Below the pieces are notes generated by a model, which saw nothing but the letters and a program-made list of their open reading frames with translations, searched no databases and had not been told where the DNA came from. The position numbers and the translations under genes are program-made. From Rhodococcus sp. 1163 (GTDB lineage: Bacteria; Actinomycetota; Actinomycetes; Mycobacteriales; Mycobacteriaceae): a stretch of 64,000 nt of DNA. Positions 26,869-37,038 of this stretch are shown here, in pieces (positions within the stretch are counted from its first letter, which is position 1; each line of letters begins with the position of its first letter). The stretch spans positions 95,183-159,182 of the forward strand of contig NZ_MKKX01000030.1 of assembly GCF_002091985.1 (NCBI RefSeq), in the 5' to 3' direction.

Positions 26869-28710
26869 ATGGCTCGTGCGGTCGGTATCGACCTCGGGAC
26901 CACCAACTCGGTTGTGTCCGTCCTAGAGGGCGGCGAGCCGGTTGTGGTCGCCAACGCCGAGGGATCACGCACCACACCGTCGGTCGTCGCCTTCGCCAAG
27001 AATGGTGAAGTGCTCGTCGGCCAGCCCGCGAAGAACCAGGCGGTCACCAACGTCGACCGCACGATTCGTTCCGTGAAGCGTCACATCGGCACGGACTGGA
27101 ACGTGGAGATCGACGGTAAGAAGTACACGCCACAGGAGATCAGCGCGCGCACGCTGCAGAAGCTGAAGCGCGACGCCGAGGCCTACCTGGGCGAGGAAAT
27201 CACCGACGCGGTCATCACCGTGCCCGCTTACTTCGAGGACGCGCAGCGTCAGGCAACCAAGGAAGCCGGCCAGATCGCCGGCCTCAACGTCCTGCGCATC
27301 GTCAACGAGCCCACCGCGGCTGCACTCGCATACGGCCTGGACAAGGGCGACAGCGAGCAGACCATTCTGGTGTTCGACCTCGGTGGCGGCACGTTCGACG
27401 TCTCCCTGCTCGATATCGGCGACGGTGTCGTCGAGGTCCGTGCAACCTCGGGCGACAACCACCTCGGTGGCGACGACTGGGACGAGCGGATCGTCACCTG
27501 GCTCGTCGACAAGTTCAAGGCTCAGAACGGCATCGATCTGACCAAGGACAAGATGGCCCTGCAGCGTCTGCGTGAAGCTGCAGAGAAGGCGAAGATCGAA
27601 CTGTCCTCCGGGCAGAGCACGTCGATCAACCTTCCGTACATCACGGTCGACGCGGACAAGAACCCGTTGTTCCTCGACGAGCAGCTCAGCCGCTCGGAGT
27701 TCCAGAAGATCACCTCCGACCTGCTCGATCGCACTCGTGCGCCGTTCCAGGCAGTGGTCAAGGACTCCGGCATCGCCGTCAAGGACATCGACCACGTCGT
27801 ACTCGTCGGTGGTTCGACGCGTATGCCTGCGGTCTCCGAGCTGGTCAAGGAACTCTCCGGTGGACGCGAGCCCAACAAGGGCGTCAACCCGGACGAGGTC
27901 GTGGCCGTCGGTGCTGCATTGCAGGCGGGCGTGCTCAAGGGTGAGGTCAAGGACGTTCTGCTCCTCGACGTCACACCGCTGTCCCTCGGCATCGAGACCA
28001 AGGGTGGCGTGATGACCAAGCTCATCGAGCGCAACACCACCATCCCGACCAAGAGGTCCGAGACCTTCACCACCGCTGACGACAATCAGCCTTCGGTGCA
28101 GATCCAGGTCTTCCAGGGTGAGCGCGAGATCGCTTCGCACAACAAGCTCCTCGGCTCCTTCGAGCTGACGGATCTGCCACCTGCTCCTCGCGGAGTGCCC
28201 CAGATCGAGGTCACGTTCGACATCGATGCCAACGGCATCGTGCACGTCACGGCCAAGGACAAGGGCACCGGCAAGGAAAATACGATCAAGATCCAGGACG
28301 GCTCCGGCTTGTCCAAGGAAGAGATCGACCGCATGGTCGCCGACGCGGAAGCTCACGCAGACGAGGACAAGGCTCGTCGCGAAGAGGCCGAGGTCCGCAA
28401 CCAGGCCGAGTCCCTCGTCCACCAGACGGAGAAGTTCGTCAAGGACAACGAGGACAAGGTCGACGCCGAGCTCAAGGGCCGTGTCGAGTCGGCAATCGAA
28501 GAGGCCAAATCGGCTCTCGCCGGTAGCGACATCTCGGCGGTCAAGTCCGCCGTGGAGAAGCTGTCCACCGAGTCGCAGGCACTCGGCACCGCCATCTACG
28601 AGGCTCAGGCCAACGAGCAGGGCAGCGCAGAGGGCGGGGCTCAGGCTGCTGACGACGGTGTCGTCGACGCCGAGGTCGTGGACGAGCCCGTCGACACGGA
28701 CAAGAAGTGA
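26869..28710 (+). CDS. dnaK: Chaperone DnaK (Hsp70)
   Basis: 613 aa, full length for actinobacterial DnaK. ATP-binding motifs [21 protein letters not shown] and [11 protein letters not shown] are intact, as are the linker [13 protein letters not shown] and the substrate-binding domain [11 protein letters not shown] (as [14 protein letters not shown]). The C-terminus is acidic ([11 protein letters not shown]). It folds client proteins with DnaJ and GrpE in the cytoplasm, and titrates HspR. A strong AGGAGG ribosome site precedes ATG 26869. Heat induction is expected through loss of HspR repression at the two HAIR sites. The stop overlaps the grpE start. Confidence 0.98.
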   Translation: MARAVGIDLGTTNSVVSVLEGGEPVVVANAEGSRTTPSVVAFAKNGEVLVGQPAKNQAVTNVDRTIRSVKRHIGTDWNVEIDGKKYTPQEISARTLQKLKRDAEAYLGEEITDAVITVPAYFEDAQRQATKEAGQIAGLNVLRIVNEPTAAALAYGLDKGDSEQTILVFDLGGGTFDVSLLDIGDGVVEVRATSGDNHLGGDDWDERIVTWLVDKFKAQNGIDLTKDKMALQRLREAAEKAKIELSSGQSTSINLPYITVDADKNPLFLDEQLSRSEFQKITSDLLDRTRAPFQAVVKDSGIAVKDIDHVVLVGGSTRMPAVSELVKELSGGREPNKGVNPDEVVAVGAALQAGVLKGEVKDVLLLDVTPLSLGIETKGGVMTKLIERNTTIPTKRSETFTTADDNQPSVQIQVFQGEREIASHNKLLGSFELTDLPPAPRGVPQIEVTFDIDANGIVHVTAKDKGTGKENTIKIQDGSGLSKEEIDRMVADAEAHADEDKARREEAEVRNQAESLVHQTEKFVKDNEDKVDAELKGRVESAIEEAKSALAGSDISAVKSAVEKLSTESQALGTAIYEAQANEQGSAEGGAQAADDGVVDAEVVDEPVDTDKK

Positions 28711-29339
28711 CGTCCGGAAACACCGAGCAGGAACCGGTTACTTTCGTGGACAAGCGAAAGATCGATCCCGAAACCGGTGAAGTTCGGGAAGGTGACGCAG
28801 TTCCGGAGCCCCTCGTGGGCACCGGGGCTGCGCCCCAGCCCGACTCGGTGGACGAAGGGGATGTCGAGGCAGAGGTGGTGGAAGATGTGCGCGATACAAA
28901 GATCGCGGAACTGACTGCCGATCTGCAGCGGGTGTCGGCAGAGTATGCCAACTACCGTCGTCGGACCGACCGCGAGAAGCAGACGGGAGCGGAGAACGCG
29001 AAAGCGTCTGTCGTCTCTCAGCTACTCCCGGTCCTCGACGATCTCGAGCGAGCTCGACAGCACGGAGACCTCGAGACGGGTCCACTGAAGGCGCTCTCGG
29101 ACAAGCTCGCCAGTGTGTTCGACAACATCGGACTAGCCGCGTTCGGCGCCATCGGTGACACGTTCGATCCGTCGGTTCACGAAGCCGTCTCCCATGAGGG
29201 TGACGGTAACGAACCAGTGATCGGAACGCTGATGCGTCCGGGTTACAAGCTCGGAGATCGTGTCCTACGGACTGCGATGGTCGGTGTGGTCGACGATGCA
29301 TCACAAGATTCGGGAGCCGATGCTCCCGAGGGGCAGTGA
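28707..29339 (+). CDS. grpE: GrpE nucleotide exchange factor
   Basis: 210 aa. The acidic N-terminal arm (about 1-65) precedes the long helix ([20 protein letters not shown]) and the beta-wing domain containing [11 protein letters not shown] and [16 protein letters not shown]. It releases ADP from DnaK. GTG 28707 overlaps the dnaK TGA by 4 bp, so translation is coupled. Confidence 0.97.
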   Translation: MTSGNTEQEPVTFVDKRKIDPETGEVREGDAVPEPLVGTGAAPQPDSVDEGDVEAEVVEDVRDTKIAELTADLQRVSAEYANYRRRTDREKQTGAENAKASVVSQLLPVLDDLERARQHGDLETGPLKALSDKLASVFDNIGLAAFGAIGDTFDPSVHEAVSHEGDGNEPVIGTLMRPGYKLGDRVLRTAMVGVVDDASQDSGADAPEGQ

Positions 29340-29370
29340 ACAAAAATAGCGCGAGAGGAGGAAACGCCCG

Positions 29371-30561
29371 GTGAGCCAGCGGGAGTGGATCGAGAAGGAC
29401 TTCTACAAGGAACTGGGCGTTTCCTCCAACGCGTCCACAGACGAGATAAACAAGGCGTACCGGAAGCTGGCCAAGGACAACCATCCTGATGCCAATCCCG
29501 GAAACGCCGAGGCCGAGCGCCGCTTCAAGGCGGTCAGCGAGGCCAAGTCGGTTCTCATCGATCCGGCGAAACGTAAGGAGTACGACGAGGCACGTCGACT
29601 CTTCGCGTCCGGTGGATTCGGTCAGGGCGGAGGCGGCTTCAGCCCCAGTTCGGGCGGATTCGGTGGAGGCGGCGGCGGAGGCCAGACCTTCGACGTCGGC
29701 GACATCTTCGGTCAGGCCGGTGGTGGCGGCGACGGCGGAATCGGCGACATCTTCGGTGGACTGTTCAACCGCGGTGGGACGCAGCAGCGCCCCGCGGGCA
29801 ACCGTCCACGACGGGGCAGCGACGTCGAGACCGAGACCACTCTCGGTTTCCGTGAAGCCACCCAAGGCGTCACCGTTCCGCTGCGACTCACCAGCCCGTC
29901 CTCGTGCACCACGTGTCACGGCAGCGGTGCGAAACCAGGAACCAGCCCGCGCGTGTGCCCCAGGTGCAACGGCGCAGGCGTGGTCAACCGCAACCAAGGC
30001 GCGTTCGGGTTCAGTGAGCCGTGCGACGACTGCCGCGGAACCGGTTCGATCATCGACGATCCGTGCCAGGACTGCCGCGGTACCGGAGTGCAGAATCGCA
30101 CGCGCACCATCACCGTGCGTGTCCCGCCCGGAGTGTCCGACGGCCAGAAGATCAGATTGGCAGGCCAGGGTGAGGCCGGACTGCGCGGGGCGCCGTCGGG
30201 CGATCTGTACGTCACCGTCCGAGTTCGGCCCGACAAGGTTTTCGGCCGCAACGGCGACGATCTCACCGTGACGGTGCCGGTCAGTTACGGCGAACTGGTC
30301 CTCGGAGCCACGTTGTCGATCCCGACCCTCGACGGCCGAGTCGGCGTCAAAGTTCCACCGGGCACCGTCGACGGACGTGTGCTGCGTGTTCGTGGACGAG
30401 GAGTTCCCAAGAAGACGGGCACTGCAGGTGACCTGATGGTCACCGTCAAGGTCGCGGTGCCGCAGAAACTCGACGATCCTGCCATCGAGGCACTGCACGC
30501 TTATCTGGAAGCCGAGAAGGCCAGCGGATTCGACCCGCGGGCCGGGTGGGCAGGTGCGTAG
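29371..30561 (+). CDS. dnaJ: Co-chaperone DnaJ (type I)
   Basis: 396 aa. The J domain at 10-75 contains the HPD motif (DNHPDANPG). A long Gly/Phe-rich linker follows (about 85-150). The zinc-binding domain has all four CxxCxGxG motifs ([32 protein letters not shown]), and the C-terminal client domains are present. It stimulates DnaK ATPase and delivers clients. GTG 29371 has AGGAGG upstream. It matches M. tuberculosis DnaJ1 (Rv0352) by position in the operon. The stop shares one base with the hspR GTG. Confidence 0.97.
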   Translation: MSQREWIEKDFYKELGVSSNASTDEINKAYRKLAKDNHPDANPGNAEAERRFKAVSEAKSVLIDPAKRKEYDEARRLFASGGFGQGGGGFSPSSGGFGGGGGGGQTFDVGDIFGQAGGGGDGGIGDIFGGLFNRGGTQQRPAGNRPRRGSDVETETTLGFREATQGVTVPLRLTSPSSCTTCHGSGAKPGTSPRVCPRCNGAGVVNRNQGAFGFSEPCDDCRGTGSIIDDPCQDCRGTGVQNRTRTITVRVPPGVSDGQKIRLAGQGEAGLRGAPSGDLYVTVRVRPDKVFGRNGDDLTVTVPVSYGELVLGATLSIPTLDGRVGVKVPPGTVDGRVLRVRGRGVPKKTGTAGDLMVTVKVAVPQKLDDPAIEALHAYLEAEKASGFDPRAGWAGA

Positions 30562-30941
30562 TGACCGGTCACGCTGACCCCGATGCACAGGTGTTCGTCA
30601 TCTCGGTCGCAGCCCAACTCGCAGGAATGCACGCGCAAACCCTGCGTACGTACGACCGCTTGGGGTTGGTGACGCCGCACCGCACTACCGGTGGGGGACG
30701 GCGTTACTCCCCGCGCGATGTGGCACTGCTGCGCGAAGTGCAGCGGCTCTCGCAGAACGAGGGCGTGAACCTGGCAGGCATCAAGCGGATCATCGAGCTG
30801 ACCAATCAGGTCGAGGCTTTGCAGGCACGTGTCACCGAACTCGCCCACGAGTTGGCGAACGTGCACGCGAGCTACCGACGCGATCTCGTTCCCGTACAAC
30901 GCAGTGCATTGGTCGTCTGGAAACCGCGACACCAACGCTGA
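30561..30941 (+). CDS. hspR: Heat-shock repressor HspR (MerR family)
   Basis: 126 aa. MerR-type winged helix (ISVAAQLAGMHAQTLRTYDR, then LVTPHRTTGGGRRYSPRDVA) with a coiled-coil dimerisation helix (IIELTNQVEALQARVTELAH). The hydrophobic tail ALVVWKP is typical of HspR and is linked to DnaK sensing in the family. It binds the HAIR boxes before dnaK and closes a feedback loop. GTG 30561 touches the dnaJ TAG, preferred over an in-frame ATG at 30546 inside dnaJ. Confidence 0.96.
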   Translation: MTGHADPDAQVFVISVAAQLAGMHAQTLRTYDRLGLVTPHRTTGGGRRYSPRDVALLREVQRLSQNEGVNLAGIKRIIELTNQVEALQARVTELAHELANVHASYRRDLVPVQRSALVVWKPRHQR

Positions 30942-31012
30942 GCATCCTTGTCGAAGACCGGAAGCCATCGGCTGATCGCGCACAGGCGGTGAGACCGCTT
31001 ATCCTTGACGCC

Positions 31013-31759
31013 ATGCAGACGTGGAACGCAAAAGTGGTCCAGTACAACCGACTACGCAACGACTTGGCTGTCGTCCGCCTCGTCGGGGACGCCGTTCCAT
31101 TTCGAGCCGGACAGTCGATCGAGGTCGTGGTGCCGCAGAACGCAACACTGTCTCGACGGTATTCCTCGGCGCTTCCGCCGTCGGCGGACGGCAAACTCGA
31201 ATTTCATGTTCGAGCAGTCCCGGCGGGCTGGGTCAGCGGGTCGATCGTCAACGAGACCCGCCCGGGTGACGTGTGGCAACTCCGCAATCCGGGCGGCAAC
31301 TTTCACATCGACAACTCCGGTCGAGATGTCGTCATGATCGCCGGAGGAACCGGGCTGGCGCCGATGCGTTCGCTCATCCTGGACCTGACGCGTCGACCGT
31401 CGCCACCGCGAGTGACGTTGTACTTCGGTGGTCGATCGCCCAGCGATCTGTATGCCGCGGATCTGTTGTGGATCCTTGCGTCCGAACTGCCCTGGCTGAA
31501 AGTCGTGCCGGTGGTGGATCAATTGGCGGACCCATGGGCGCCGGACAGGTGGCACGAGGCCATCAATGCACACGTCGCGGATCCTGACGCGAAGTTCGGG
31601 GCGAAGCACTGCTGGGAAGGCAGTCTCGCCGACGTCATCGCCGTTCAGGAGCCCTTCGACCGTCATCAGGTGCTGGTGTGTGGTTCACCGGGCATGGAAG
31701 CTGCGACGCTGTCGGCGCTGGTCGACAATGGCACGCCGATGGAGGCGGTCCAGCGCTGA
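31013..31759 (+). CDS. FAD/NAD(P)-dependent reductase (ferredoxin-NADP reductase-like domain)
   Basis: 248 aa. The FAD domain has the flavin-binding RRYSS motif and the NAD domain has GGTGLAPMRS and a C-terminal VCGSPGME. This is the reductase half of flavohaemoglobins and oxygenase reductases, without a globin or a 2Fe-2S domain, so it needs an unlinked partner. ATG 31013 is preferred over GTG 30989. The gene lies between the heat-shock operon and the steroid genes and ends 4 bp before the convergent echA19. Whether it serves a steroid monooxygenase is a guess from position only. Confidence 0.85.
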   Translation: MQTWNAKVVQYNRLRNDLAVVRLVGDAVPFRAGQSIEVVVPQNATLSRRYSSALPPSADGKLEFHVRAVPAGWVSGSIVNETRPGDVWQLRNPGGNFHIDNSGRDVVMIAGGTGLAPMRSLILDLTRRPSPPRVTLYFGGRSPSDLYAADLLWILASELPWLKVVPVVDQLADPWAPDRWHEAINAHVADPDAKFGAKHCWEGSLADVIAVQEPFDRHQVLVCGSPGMEAATLSALVDNGTPMEAVQR

Positions 31760-31763
31760 AGCG

Positions 31764-32579
31764 CTACCGTCCCTCGAACACCGGGGCCCGCTTCTCGGCG
31801 AATGCCCGGGGCCCTTCCTTGGCATCGTGGCTCTTGAATACCGCTACTCCGAGTTCGGCGTCGATCTTGAACGCCTCTTCCTCGTGGAGTCCCTCGGTGT
31901 CTCGGATGGTCTTGAGTATCGCCTGCACGGCGAGCGGGCCGTTCGCGGCGATGAGTTCGGCGAGTTCGAGGGCCTTCTCCAGCGCCTGGCCGTCGGGGAC
32001 CACGTGGCCGATCAGCCCGATCTCCTTGGCTTCGGCAGCGCGAATATGCCTGCCGGTCAACAGAATGTCGGCCGCGATCGTGTACGGGATCTGCCGGACG
32101 AGCCGCACTGCGGATCCGCCGAGTGGAAAGAGCCCCCATTTTGCTTCGGAGACACCGAACTTGGCGCTTTCGCCTGCGACGCGAATATCGGTGCCCTGAA
32201 GAATCTCGGTACCGCCGGCAATAGCGGGGCCCTCGACCGCTGCGATGAGCGGCTTGGTCAGCCTGCGGCCTTTCAGCAGGGCCTCGATCTTCGACAGGTC
32301 CCACCCGCCGCCGCTGAAACTGTCACCTGGGTGAGTGCTGGTCATTGCTTTGAGGTCGGCGCCTGCGCAGAATGCGCCGCCGGCGCCGGTCAGGATGGCG
32401 ACCCGAATATCGGGGTCGGCATCGACGCGATCCCAGGCGTCGCGCATGATGGCCATCATCTCGCCGCTCAGTGCATTGCGCGCTTCGGGTCGGTTCATCG
32501 TCACGATGAGGACTTGGCCGCGCTTCTCCACGAGTGCGTGCGGTGATTCCGTTCCGACTTCCGGCGCGCTCGACGTCAC
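31764..32579 (-). CDS. echA19: Enoyl-CoA hydratase, EchA19 type
   Basis: 271-aa crotonase-fold protein. Oxyanion-hole segments [15 protein letters not shown] and [14 protein letters not shown] are present; the second catalytic position follows in [13 protein letters not shown]. EchA19 hydrates steroid side-chain enoyl-CoA esters. Pairing back-to-back with fadD19 is the same as in M. tuberculosis (Rv3516/Rv3515c). A KstR-type box lies 54-67 bp upstream in the shared promoter region. Confidence 0.9.
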   Translation of the reverse strand: MTSSAPEVGTESPHALVEKRGQVLIVTMNRPEARNALSGEMMAIMRDAWDRVDADPDIRVAILTGAGGAFCAGADLKAMTSTHPGDSFSGGGWDLSKIEALLKGRRLTKPLIAAVEGPAIAGGTEILQGTDIRVAGESAKFGVSEAKWGLFPLGGSAVRLVRQIPYTIAADILLTGRHIRAAEAKEIGLIGHVVPDGQALEKALELAELIAANGPLAVQAILKTIRDTEGLHEEEAFKIDAELGVAVFKSHDAKEGPRAFAEKRAPVFEGR

Positions 32580-32632
32580 TGTGGCTACCTCGTTCTTGTG
32601 ATCTCGGTCTCAGATTGGCTATTGCCAGAAAC

Positions 32633-32646
32633 GATAACACGTTCTA
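32633..32646. promoter_or_regulatory. KstR-type operator between echA19 and fadD19
   Basis: GATAACACGTTCTA fits the KstR consensus TnnAACnnGTTnnA except at the first base. It lies 10 bp before the fadD19 start, so KstR would block both divergent promoters. Confidence 0.75.
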
Positions 32647-32656
32647 CTTTTAACGC

Positions 32657-34291
32657 GTGGCCCTAAATATCGCAGACCTTGTCGAGCATGCAATCGACCT
32701 TGTTCCCGACCGAATTGCCCTGGTGTCGGGAGACCGAGAGATCACCTACGCGCAGATGGAAGACAGAACCAACCGGCTAGCGCACTACCTGCAGAAACAA
32801 GGCGTCAAGCCGGGCGACAAGGTCGGCGTGTACAGCCGCAATGGCATCGAAGCGATCGAGTCGATGGTCGCTGTCTTCAAGATTCGCGCAGTCGTGGTCA
32901 ACGTGAACTACCGCTACATCGAGAACGAGTTGCAGTACATCTTCGAGAATTCGGACATGGTCGCACTCGTCCACGAAGCTCGCTACTCCGACAAGGTCGC
33001 TGCTGTCCTACCGACGTGTCCCCTGCTGAAGACGATCGTCGTGATCGACGGCGACGAGGGTCAGGTCTCCTACGAAGACGCGTTGGAGAGTTCTTCCCCC
33101 GAACGTGACTTCGAGGAACGCACAAAAGACGACATCTACATGCTCTACACCGGTGGGACCACCGGCAGTCCCAAGGGCGTCATGTGGACGCACGAGGATA
33201 TCTGGCGTGTGCTCGGCGGTGGTATCAACTTCATGACCGGCGAGTACGTCGAAGACGAGTGGGACATGGCCAAATTGGGTGCCGAGAATCCGCCGATGAC
33301 GAGAATGCCGATTCCACCGATGATCCACGGCGGGGCACAGTGGGCCACGTTCCAGAGCCTCTTCGGTGGTGGAAAGACTGTGCTGCACCCTGATTTCGAG
33401 GGCCATGCCATGTGGCAACAGGTCGACAAGTACGGGGTCAACCTCATTTTCATCACCGGCGATGCGATGGCACGACCGATGCTCGACGCGCTCATCGAGG
33501 GCGGCCCGGATGGCAAGCCCTACGACTTGTCTTCGCTTTTCCTGATAGCCAGCAGCGCAGCATTGTTCTCACCCAGCATCAAGGAGCAGCTCCTCGAACT
33601 ACTCCCCAACCGCATGATCACCGACTCGATCGGATCTTCCGAGACCGGCTTCGGCGGACTGTCCGTCGTCGCCAAGGGCGCTGAACACACTGGTGGACCG
33701 CGGGTGAAGATCGACGCGTCGACGATCGTGCTCGGTGAAGACGGCCGTCCCGTCGAGGCAGGCTCGGGAGTCAAGGGACTACTGGCGCGGAGCGGGCACA
33801 TCCCGGTCGGGTACTACAAGGACGAGGTCAAGACGGCCGAGACGTTCAAGGAGATCAACGGCGTCCGCTACTCGATTCCCGGCGACTACGCCAGGGTCGA
33901 AGCCGACGGCAGCGTCACGATGCTCGGTCGCGGCTCGGTCTCGATCAATACCGGTGGTGAAAAAGTGTTCCCCGAAGAGGTCGAAGGTGCGCTCAAATCG
34001 CACCCCGACGTGTTCGACGCCATCGTCGTCGGCGTACCGGACGAGCGGCTCGGCCACAAGGTTGCTGCCGTCGTACAGGCCCGAGGCACACATCGTCCTA
34101 CACTCGCAGACCTCGATACCGCAGCACGCAAAGAGATTGCAGGATACAAGATTCCGCGTGCGGTGTGGTTCGTCGACGAGATCAAGCGTTCGCCGGCCGG
34201 CAAGCCCGACTACCGGTGGGCAGTGAGTCAGACCGAACAGCGCCCGGCCGACGAGACCTCCGTGTCGCGTCTCGCCAGCGCAGAGAGCTAG
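32657..34291 (+). CDS. fadD19: Steroid side-chain acyl-CoA synthetase, FadD19 type
   Basis: 544-aa ANL-superfamily enzyme. AMP-binding motif YTGGTTGSPKGVMW, adenylation core DSIGSSETGFGG, hinge near LGRGSVSINTGGEKVFPEEV and the C-terminal lysine region RSPAGKPDYRW are present. FadD19 activates C24-branched or C5/C8 steroid side chains to CoA esters at the start of cholesterol side-chain breakdown. GTG 32657 has no ribosome site and the KstR box ends only 10 bp upstream, so the mRNA may be nearly leaderless. The next gene follows after 6 bp. Confidence 0.93.
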   Translation: MALNIADLVEHAIDLVPDRIALVSGDREITYAQMEDRTNRLAHYLQKQGVKPGDKVGVYSRNGIEAIESMVAVFKIRAVVVNVNYRYIENELQYIFENSDMVALVHEARYSDKVAAVLPTCPLLKTIVVIDGDEGQVSYEDALESSSPERDFEERTKDDIYMLYTGGTTGSPKGVMWTHEDIWRVLGGGINFMTGEYVEDEWDMAKLGAENPPMTRMPIPPMIHGGAQWATFQSLFGGGKTVLHPDFEGHAMWQQVDKYGVNLIFITGDAMARPMLDALIEGGPDGKPYDLSSLFLIASSAALFSPSIKEQLLELLPNRMITDSIGSSETGFGGLSVVAKGAEHTGGPRVKIDASTIVLGEDGRPVEAGSGVKGLLARSGHIPVGYYKDEVKTAETFKEINGVRYSIPGDYARVEADGSVTMLGRGSVSINTGGEKVFPEEVEGALKSHPDVFDAIVVGVPDERLGHKVAAVVQARGTHRPTLADLDTAARKEIAGYKIPRAVWFVDEIKRSPAGKPDYRWAVSQTEQRPADETSVSRLASAES

Positions 34292-34297
34292 GCAATC

Positions 34298-35413
34298 ATG
34301 CACACCGATCTGTCGGAGAAGTTCGGAATAGAATTTCCGATCTTCGGCTTCACTCCGTCCGAACATGTCGCTGCGGCGATCAGCCGAGCCGGCGGACTCG
34401 GTGTGCTCGGCTGCGTGCGGTTCAACGACGCCGAAGAGCTCGACGCGGTGCTGACCTGGATGGATGAGAACACCGACGGTAAGCCGTACGGTGTCGACAT
34501 CGTCATGCCGGCGAAGATCCCCACCGAAGGTGCTTCGGTGGACTTGAACGAATTGATTCCGGCCGAGCATCGAGCGTTCATCGATCGGACGCTCGACCAG
34601 CTCAGTGTGCCGCCGCTCGACGACGATGCGGCACGTAACGAAGGCGTGCTCGGCTGGCTGCATTCGGTGGCCCGCTCGCACGTCGACGTCGCGCTGAAAC
34701 ACCCGATCAAGTTGATCGCCAATGCGCTGGGCTCGCCGCCGAACGACGTGATCGTGCAGGCACACGAACACGGCGTACCGGTCGCAGCGCTGGCAGGTAC
34801 GGCGGAACACGCGCGAAGACACATCGAGAACGGTGTCGATATCGTCATCGCTCAGGGGTATGAAGCTGGGGGTCATACCGGTGAGATCGCTTCGATGGTG
34901 CTGCTACCCGAGGTCGTCGAGGCGTTGGGCGACTCGGGCGCAGTACTCGCAGCAGGCGGAATCGGCAGTGGACGGCAGGTAGCGGCCGCGTTGGCGCTCG
35001 GAGCCCAAGGTGTCTGGATGGGATCGATGTGGCTGACAGCGGCCGAGTACCGCCTCGGTGCACGTGTGGAGGGCAAGCCGTCGGCGATGCAGGAAGCGTT
35101 GTTGACGGCGACGTCGAGCGACACGGTTCGAACTCGCATCTACTCGGGTAAACCCGCGCGCTTGCTCAAGACGAAGTGGACCGAGGCGTGGAACAGCGCC
35201 GAGGCCCCGGAGCCGCTACCGATGCCGTTGCAGAACATCTTGGTCAGTGAAGCGCACCAACGAATCAACAACGCCGACAACCCCGACGTGGTGGCCATGC
35301 CGGTGGGACAGATCGTGGGCAGGATGAACGAGATTCGGGCGGTCGCGGACATCATCGCCGATTTGGTGGGCGGGTTCGAGGAAGCAGTCAGCAGGCTCGA
35401 CAAGATTCGCTAG
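34298..35413 (+). CDS. Nitronate monooxygenase-like (2-nitropropane dioxygenase family) flavoprotein
   Basis: 371-aa TIM-barrel FMN protein. FMN/substrate motifs include ISRAGGLGVLG near the N-terminus, QGYEAGGHTGE with the usual catalytic histidine, and AAGGIGSGRQVAAALALGA. The gene is 6 bp after fadD19 and surely cotranscribed. Homologs recur in actinobacterial steroid clusters, where the true substrate is not settled; an enoyl-CoA-like or nitro compound could be used. Ends in an imperfect hairpin. Confidence 0.85.
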   Translation: MHTDLSEKFGIEFPIFGFTPSEHVAAAISRAGGLGVLGCVRFNDAEELDAVLTWMDENTDGKPYGVDIVMPAKIPTEGASVDLNELIPAEHRAFIDRTLDQLSVPPLDDDAARNEGVLGWLHSVARSHVDVALKHPIKLIANALGSPPNDVIVQAHEHGVPVAALAGTAEHARRHIENGVDIVIAQGYEAGGHTGEIASMVLLPEVVEALGDSGAVLAAGGIGSGRQVAAALALGAQGVWMGSMWLTAAEYRLGARVEGKPSAMQEALLTATSSDTVRTRIYSGKPARLLKTKWTEAWNSAEAPEPLPMPLQNILVSEAHQRINNADNPDVVAMPVGQIVGRMNEIRAVADIIADLVGGFEEAVSRLDKIR

Positions 35414-35418
35414 ATGAT

Positions 35419-35454
35419 TCGGCGGGCTCGCACGATCACGGGCGAGTCCGCCGA
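35419..35454 (+). terminator. Hairpin after the nitronate monooxygenase-like gene
   Basis: Arms TCGGCGGGCTCG (35419-35430) and CGAGTCCGCCGA (35443-35454) pair with one mismatch and begin 6 bp after the stop. Confidence 0.6.
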
Positions 35455-35591
35455 GTTATCTTGCGGGGGAGTGTGTGTCGAGGCAGATAAGTACCGTTGC
35501 GGCCGGGTGGGGGCGCTCGAGGCAAGCAACAGGTTCCGAGCCCACTAGGGTTGAGTCACACACGAATGAACGAACCGAATGGAGACTCGTA

Positions 35592-35831
35592 GTGGCTTCC
35601 GCGATCGCAGCAGGCGACCTGGTCCAGGCGAACGGGCACGCCGGCCCGTGGAAAGTGCTCGAGATTCGACAGGGTCTCGCACTTTTGGAACATCACGGCG
35701 GCCATCGACTCTCGGTGCGAACCACCACACTGTCGGTGGTCCGTAAGGGTTCTCCCGGGGGAGAGTCGCAGCCCGCGGGCTCCACGGCGGCCGTGGTCGA
35801 CGAGGAGCCGTCACCTACTCTTTTCGACTGA
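35592..35831 (+). CDS. Small conserved-looking protein of unknown function
   Basis: 79 aa from GTG 35592, which has GGAG about 8 nt upstream; the longer frame to 35475 has no domain content. The sequence (GDLVQANGHAGPWKVLEIRQ, then LALLEHHGGHRLSVRTTTLSVV) looks like a small SH3-like beta barrel followed by a disordered acidic tail. It is a single gene between two terminators. No family recognised. Confidence 0.65.
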   Translation: MASAIAAGDLVQANGHAGPWKVLEIRQGLALLEHHGGHRLSVRTTTLSVVRKGSPGGESQPAGSTAAVVDEEPSPTLFD

Positions 35832-35885
35832 CTGATCGTTGGAGAGGCTGCCCGAAAATCACTGCGGGGCAGGCATTCTCGGTGT

Positions 35886-35915
35886 CGCCCGACCTGGCGA
35901 TTACCAGGTCGGGCG
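35886..35915. terminator. Bidirectional terminator
   Basis: Perfect 12-bp arms CGCCCGACCTGG / CCAGGTCGGGCG with a 6-nt loop between two convergent genes. Confidence 0.75.
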
Positions 35916-35927
35916 AATAAGCCCGAA

Positions 35928-37019
35928 TCAGGCAGGCACGTCGGCGAGAGCGGAACCTAGACGTCGTAGCTGAGCGGTGGCATGTCCGTAGGCGAACTCC
36001 GCACGCTTGGCGACGAGGAAGTATCGGTGCACCGGGTGATCGCGATCGAGCCCGACTCCACCGTGAATGTGCACCAGCGTATGCGCGACGCGGTGGCCTG
36101 CGTCCGCTGCCCAGAACTTCGCGACCGCAACATCTTCGTCACCGTTGTTGCCAGCGGAGAGGCTCCACGCTGCCTTCCAGAGCGTCAACCGGGCACCCTT
36201 GACGTCGATGTACCCGTCGGCCAACCGCTGTGCGACGGCCTGGAAGCTGCCGATCGGCTTACCGAACTGAACCCGTTCACGGGCGTACTCGGCGGTGAGC
36301 CGAAGCGATTCCTCCAGGACCCCGACCTGGTATGCGCAGGTTCCGAGCGTGACGCGTGCCAGAACCCAGCGCGTGACGTCCGGATCTGCGAGCAACCGTG
36401 TCGAGTCGACCTGCACCGAGTTCAATTCGAGAACTCCGATGCTGCGGTTGTCGACGCCCTGCTGGGGTAGGACCGTGACGCCGGCGTCGTCCGCGCGAAC
36501 GAGGAACGCGCCTGCGGCCGTCGTGACGAGGAAGCCGTCGGCAACGGGTGCACTGTCGACGCCGATCTTGGAGCCGGTCAAAGTCCAGCCGGTGTCGGTG
36601 CGGTCTGCTCGGGTCAACGGGTCGAGCGGCTCGCCGTGTTCTTCATCGATTGCCAACGTCAGGATCGAGCTGCCGGCAATGGCTGGGGCTGCCCACTCGG
36701 TCCGCTGCTCGTCCGAGCCGAACCGAGCGATCGCCGCGGCGACTGTCGTACTTGCCACGAACGGGACGGCGGCAAGGCCTCTGCCGAGTTCGATGGCGAT
36801 CGACGAAGCTTCCAGTTCGCCGTAACCGTCGCCGCCGATGGACTCGGGCGCGGTAGCCGACAGAAGTCCGCCGGAGGTCAGCGCGTCCCAGAGGGCGCGG
36901 TCGATGGTGTCCGGGTTGGAATCCAGCTGTCGCTGAACGTCGTTCGTGCTGTATTTGGTAACGATGTCATGGGTGAGCCCGGCGAGATCGCGCTGAGCCT
37001 CGGTGGTGGTGAAGTCCAT
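35928..37019 (-). CDS. fadE27: Acyl-CoA dehydrogenase, FadE27/ChsE5 type
   Basis: 363-aa acyl-CoA dehydrogenase subunit. The fold is shown by YARERVQFGKPIGSFQAVAQ, the substrate/FAD loop region and HIHGGVGLDRDHPVHRYF. In mycobacteria FadE26 and FadE27 form the alpha2beta2 dehydrogenase ChsE4-ChsE5, which oxidises the steroid C26/C8 side-chain CoA ester. Each subunit alone lacks part of the active site. The gene starts 19 bp after fadE26. Expressed with fadE26 under the KstR box at 38320. Confidence 0.9.
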   Translation of the reverse strand: MDFTTTEAQRDLAGLTHDIVTKYSTNDVQRQLDSNPDTIDRALWDALTSGGLLSATAPESIGGDGYGELEASSIAIELGRGLAAVPFVASTTVAAAIARFGSDEQRTEWAAPAIAGSSILTLAIDEEHGEPLDPLTRADRTDTGWTLTGSKIGVDSAPVADGFLVTTAAGAFLVRADDAGVTVLPQQGVDNRSIGVLELNSVQVDSTRLLADPDVTRWVLARVTLGTCAYQVGVLEESLRLTAEYARERVQFGKPIGSFQAVAQRLADGYIDVKGARLTLWKAAWSLSAGNNGDEDVAVAKFWAADAGHRVAHTLVHIHGGVGLDRDHPVHRYFLVAKRAEFAYGHATAQLRRLGSALADVPA

Positions 37020-37038
37020 TTCATTCTCTCCCGAAAAG

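Noticed and set aside
26965..28422. 485-codon open frame antisense to dnaK
   Set aside because: It is an artefact of high-GC third-position bias opposite a conserved gene; the sequence is compositionally odd and the dnaK frame is unquestionable.
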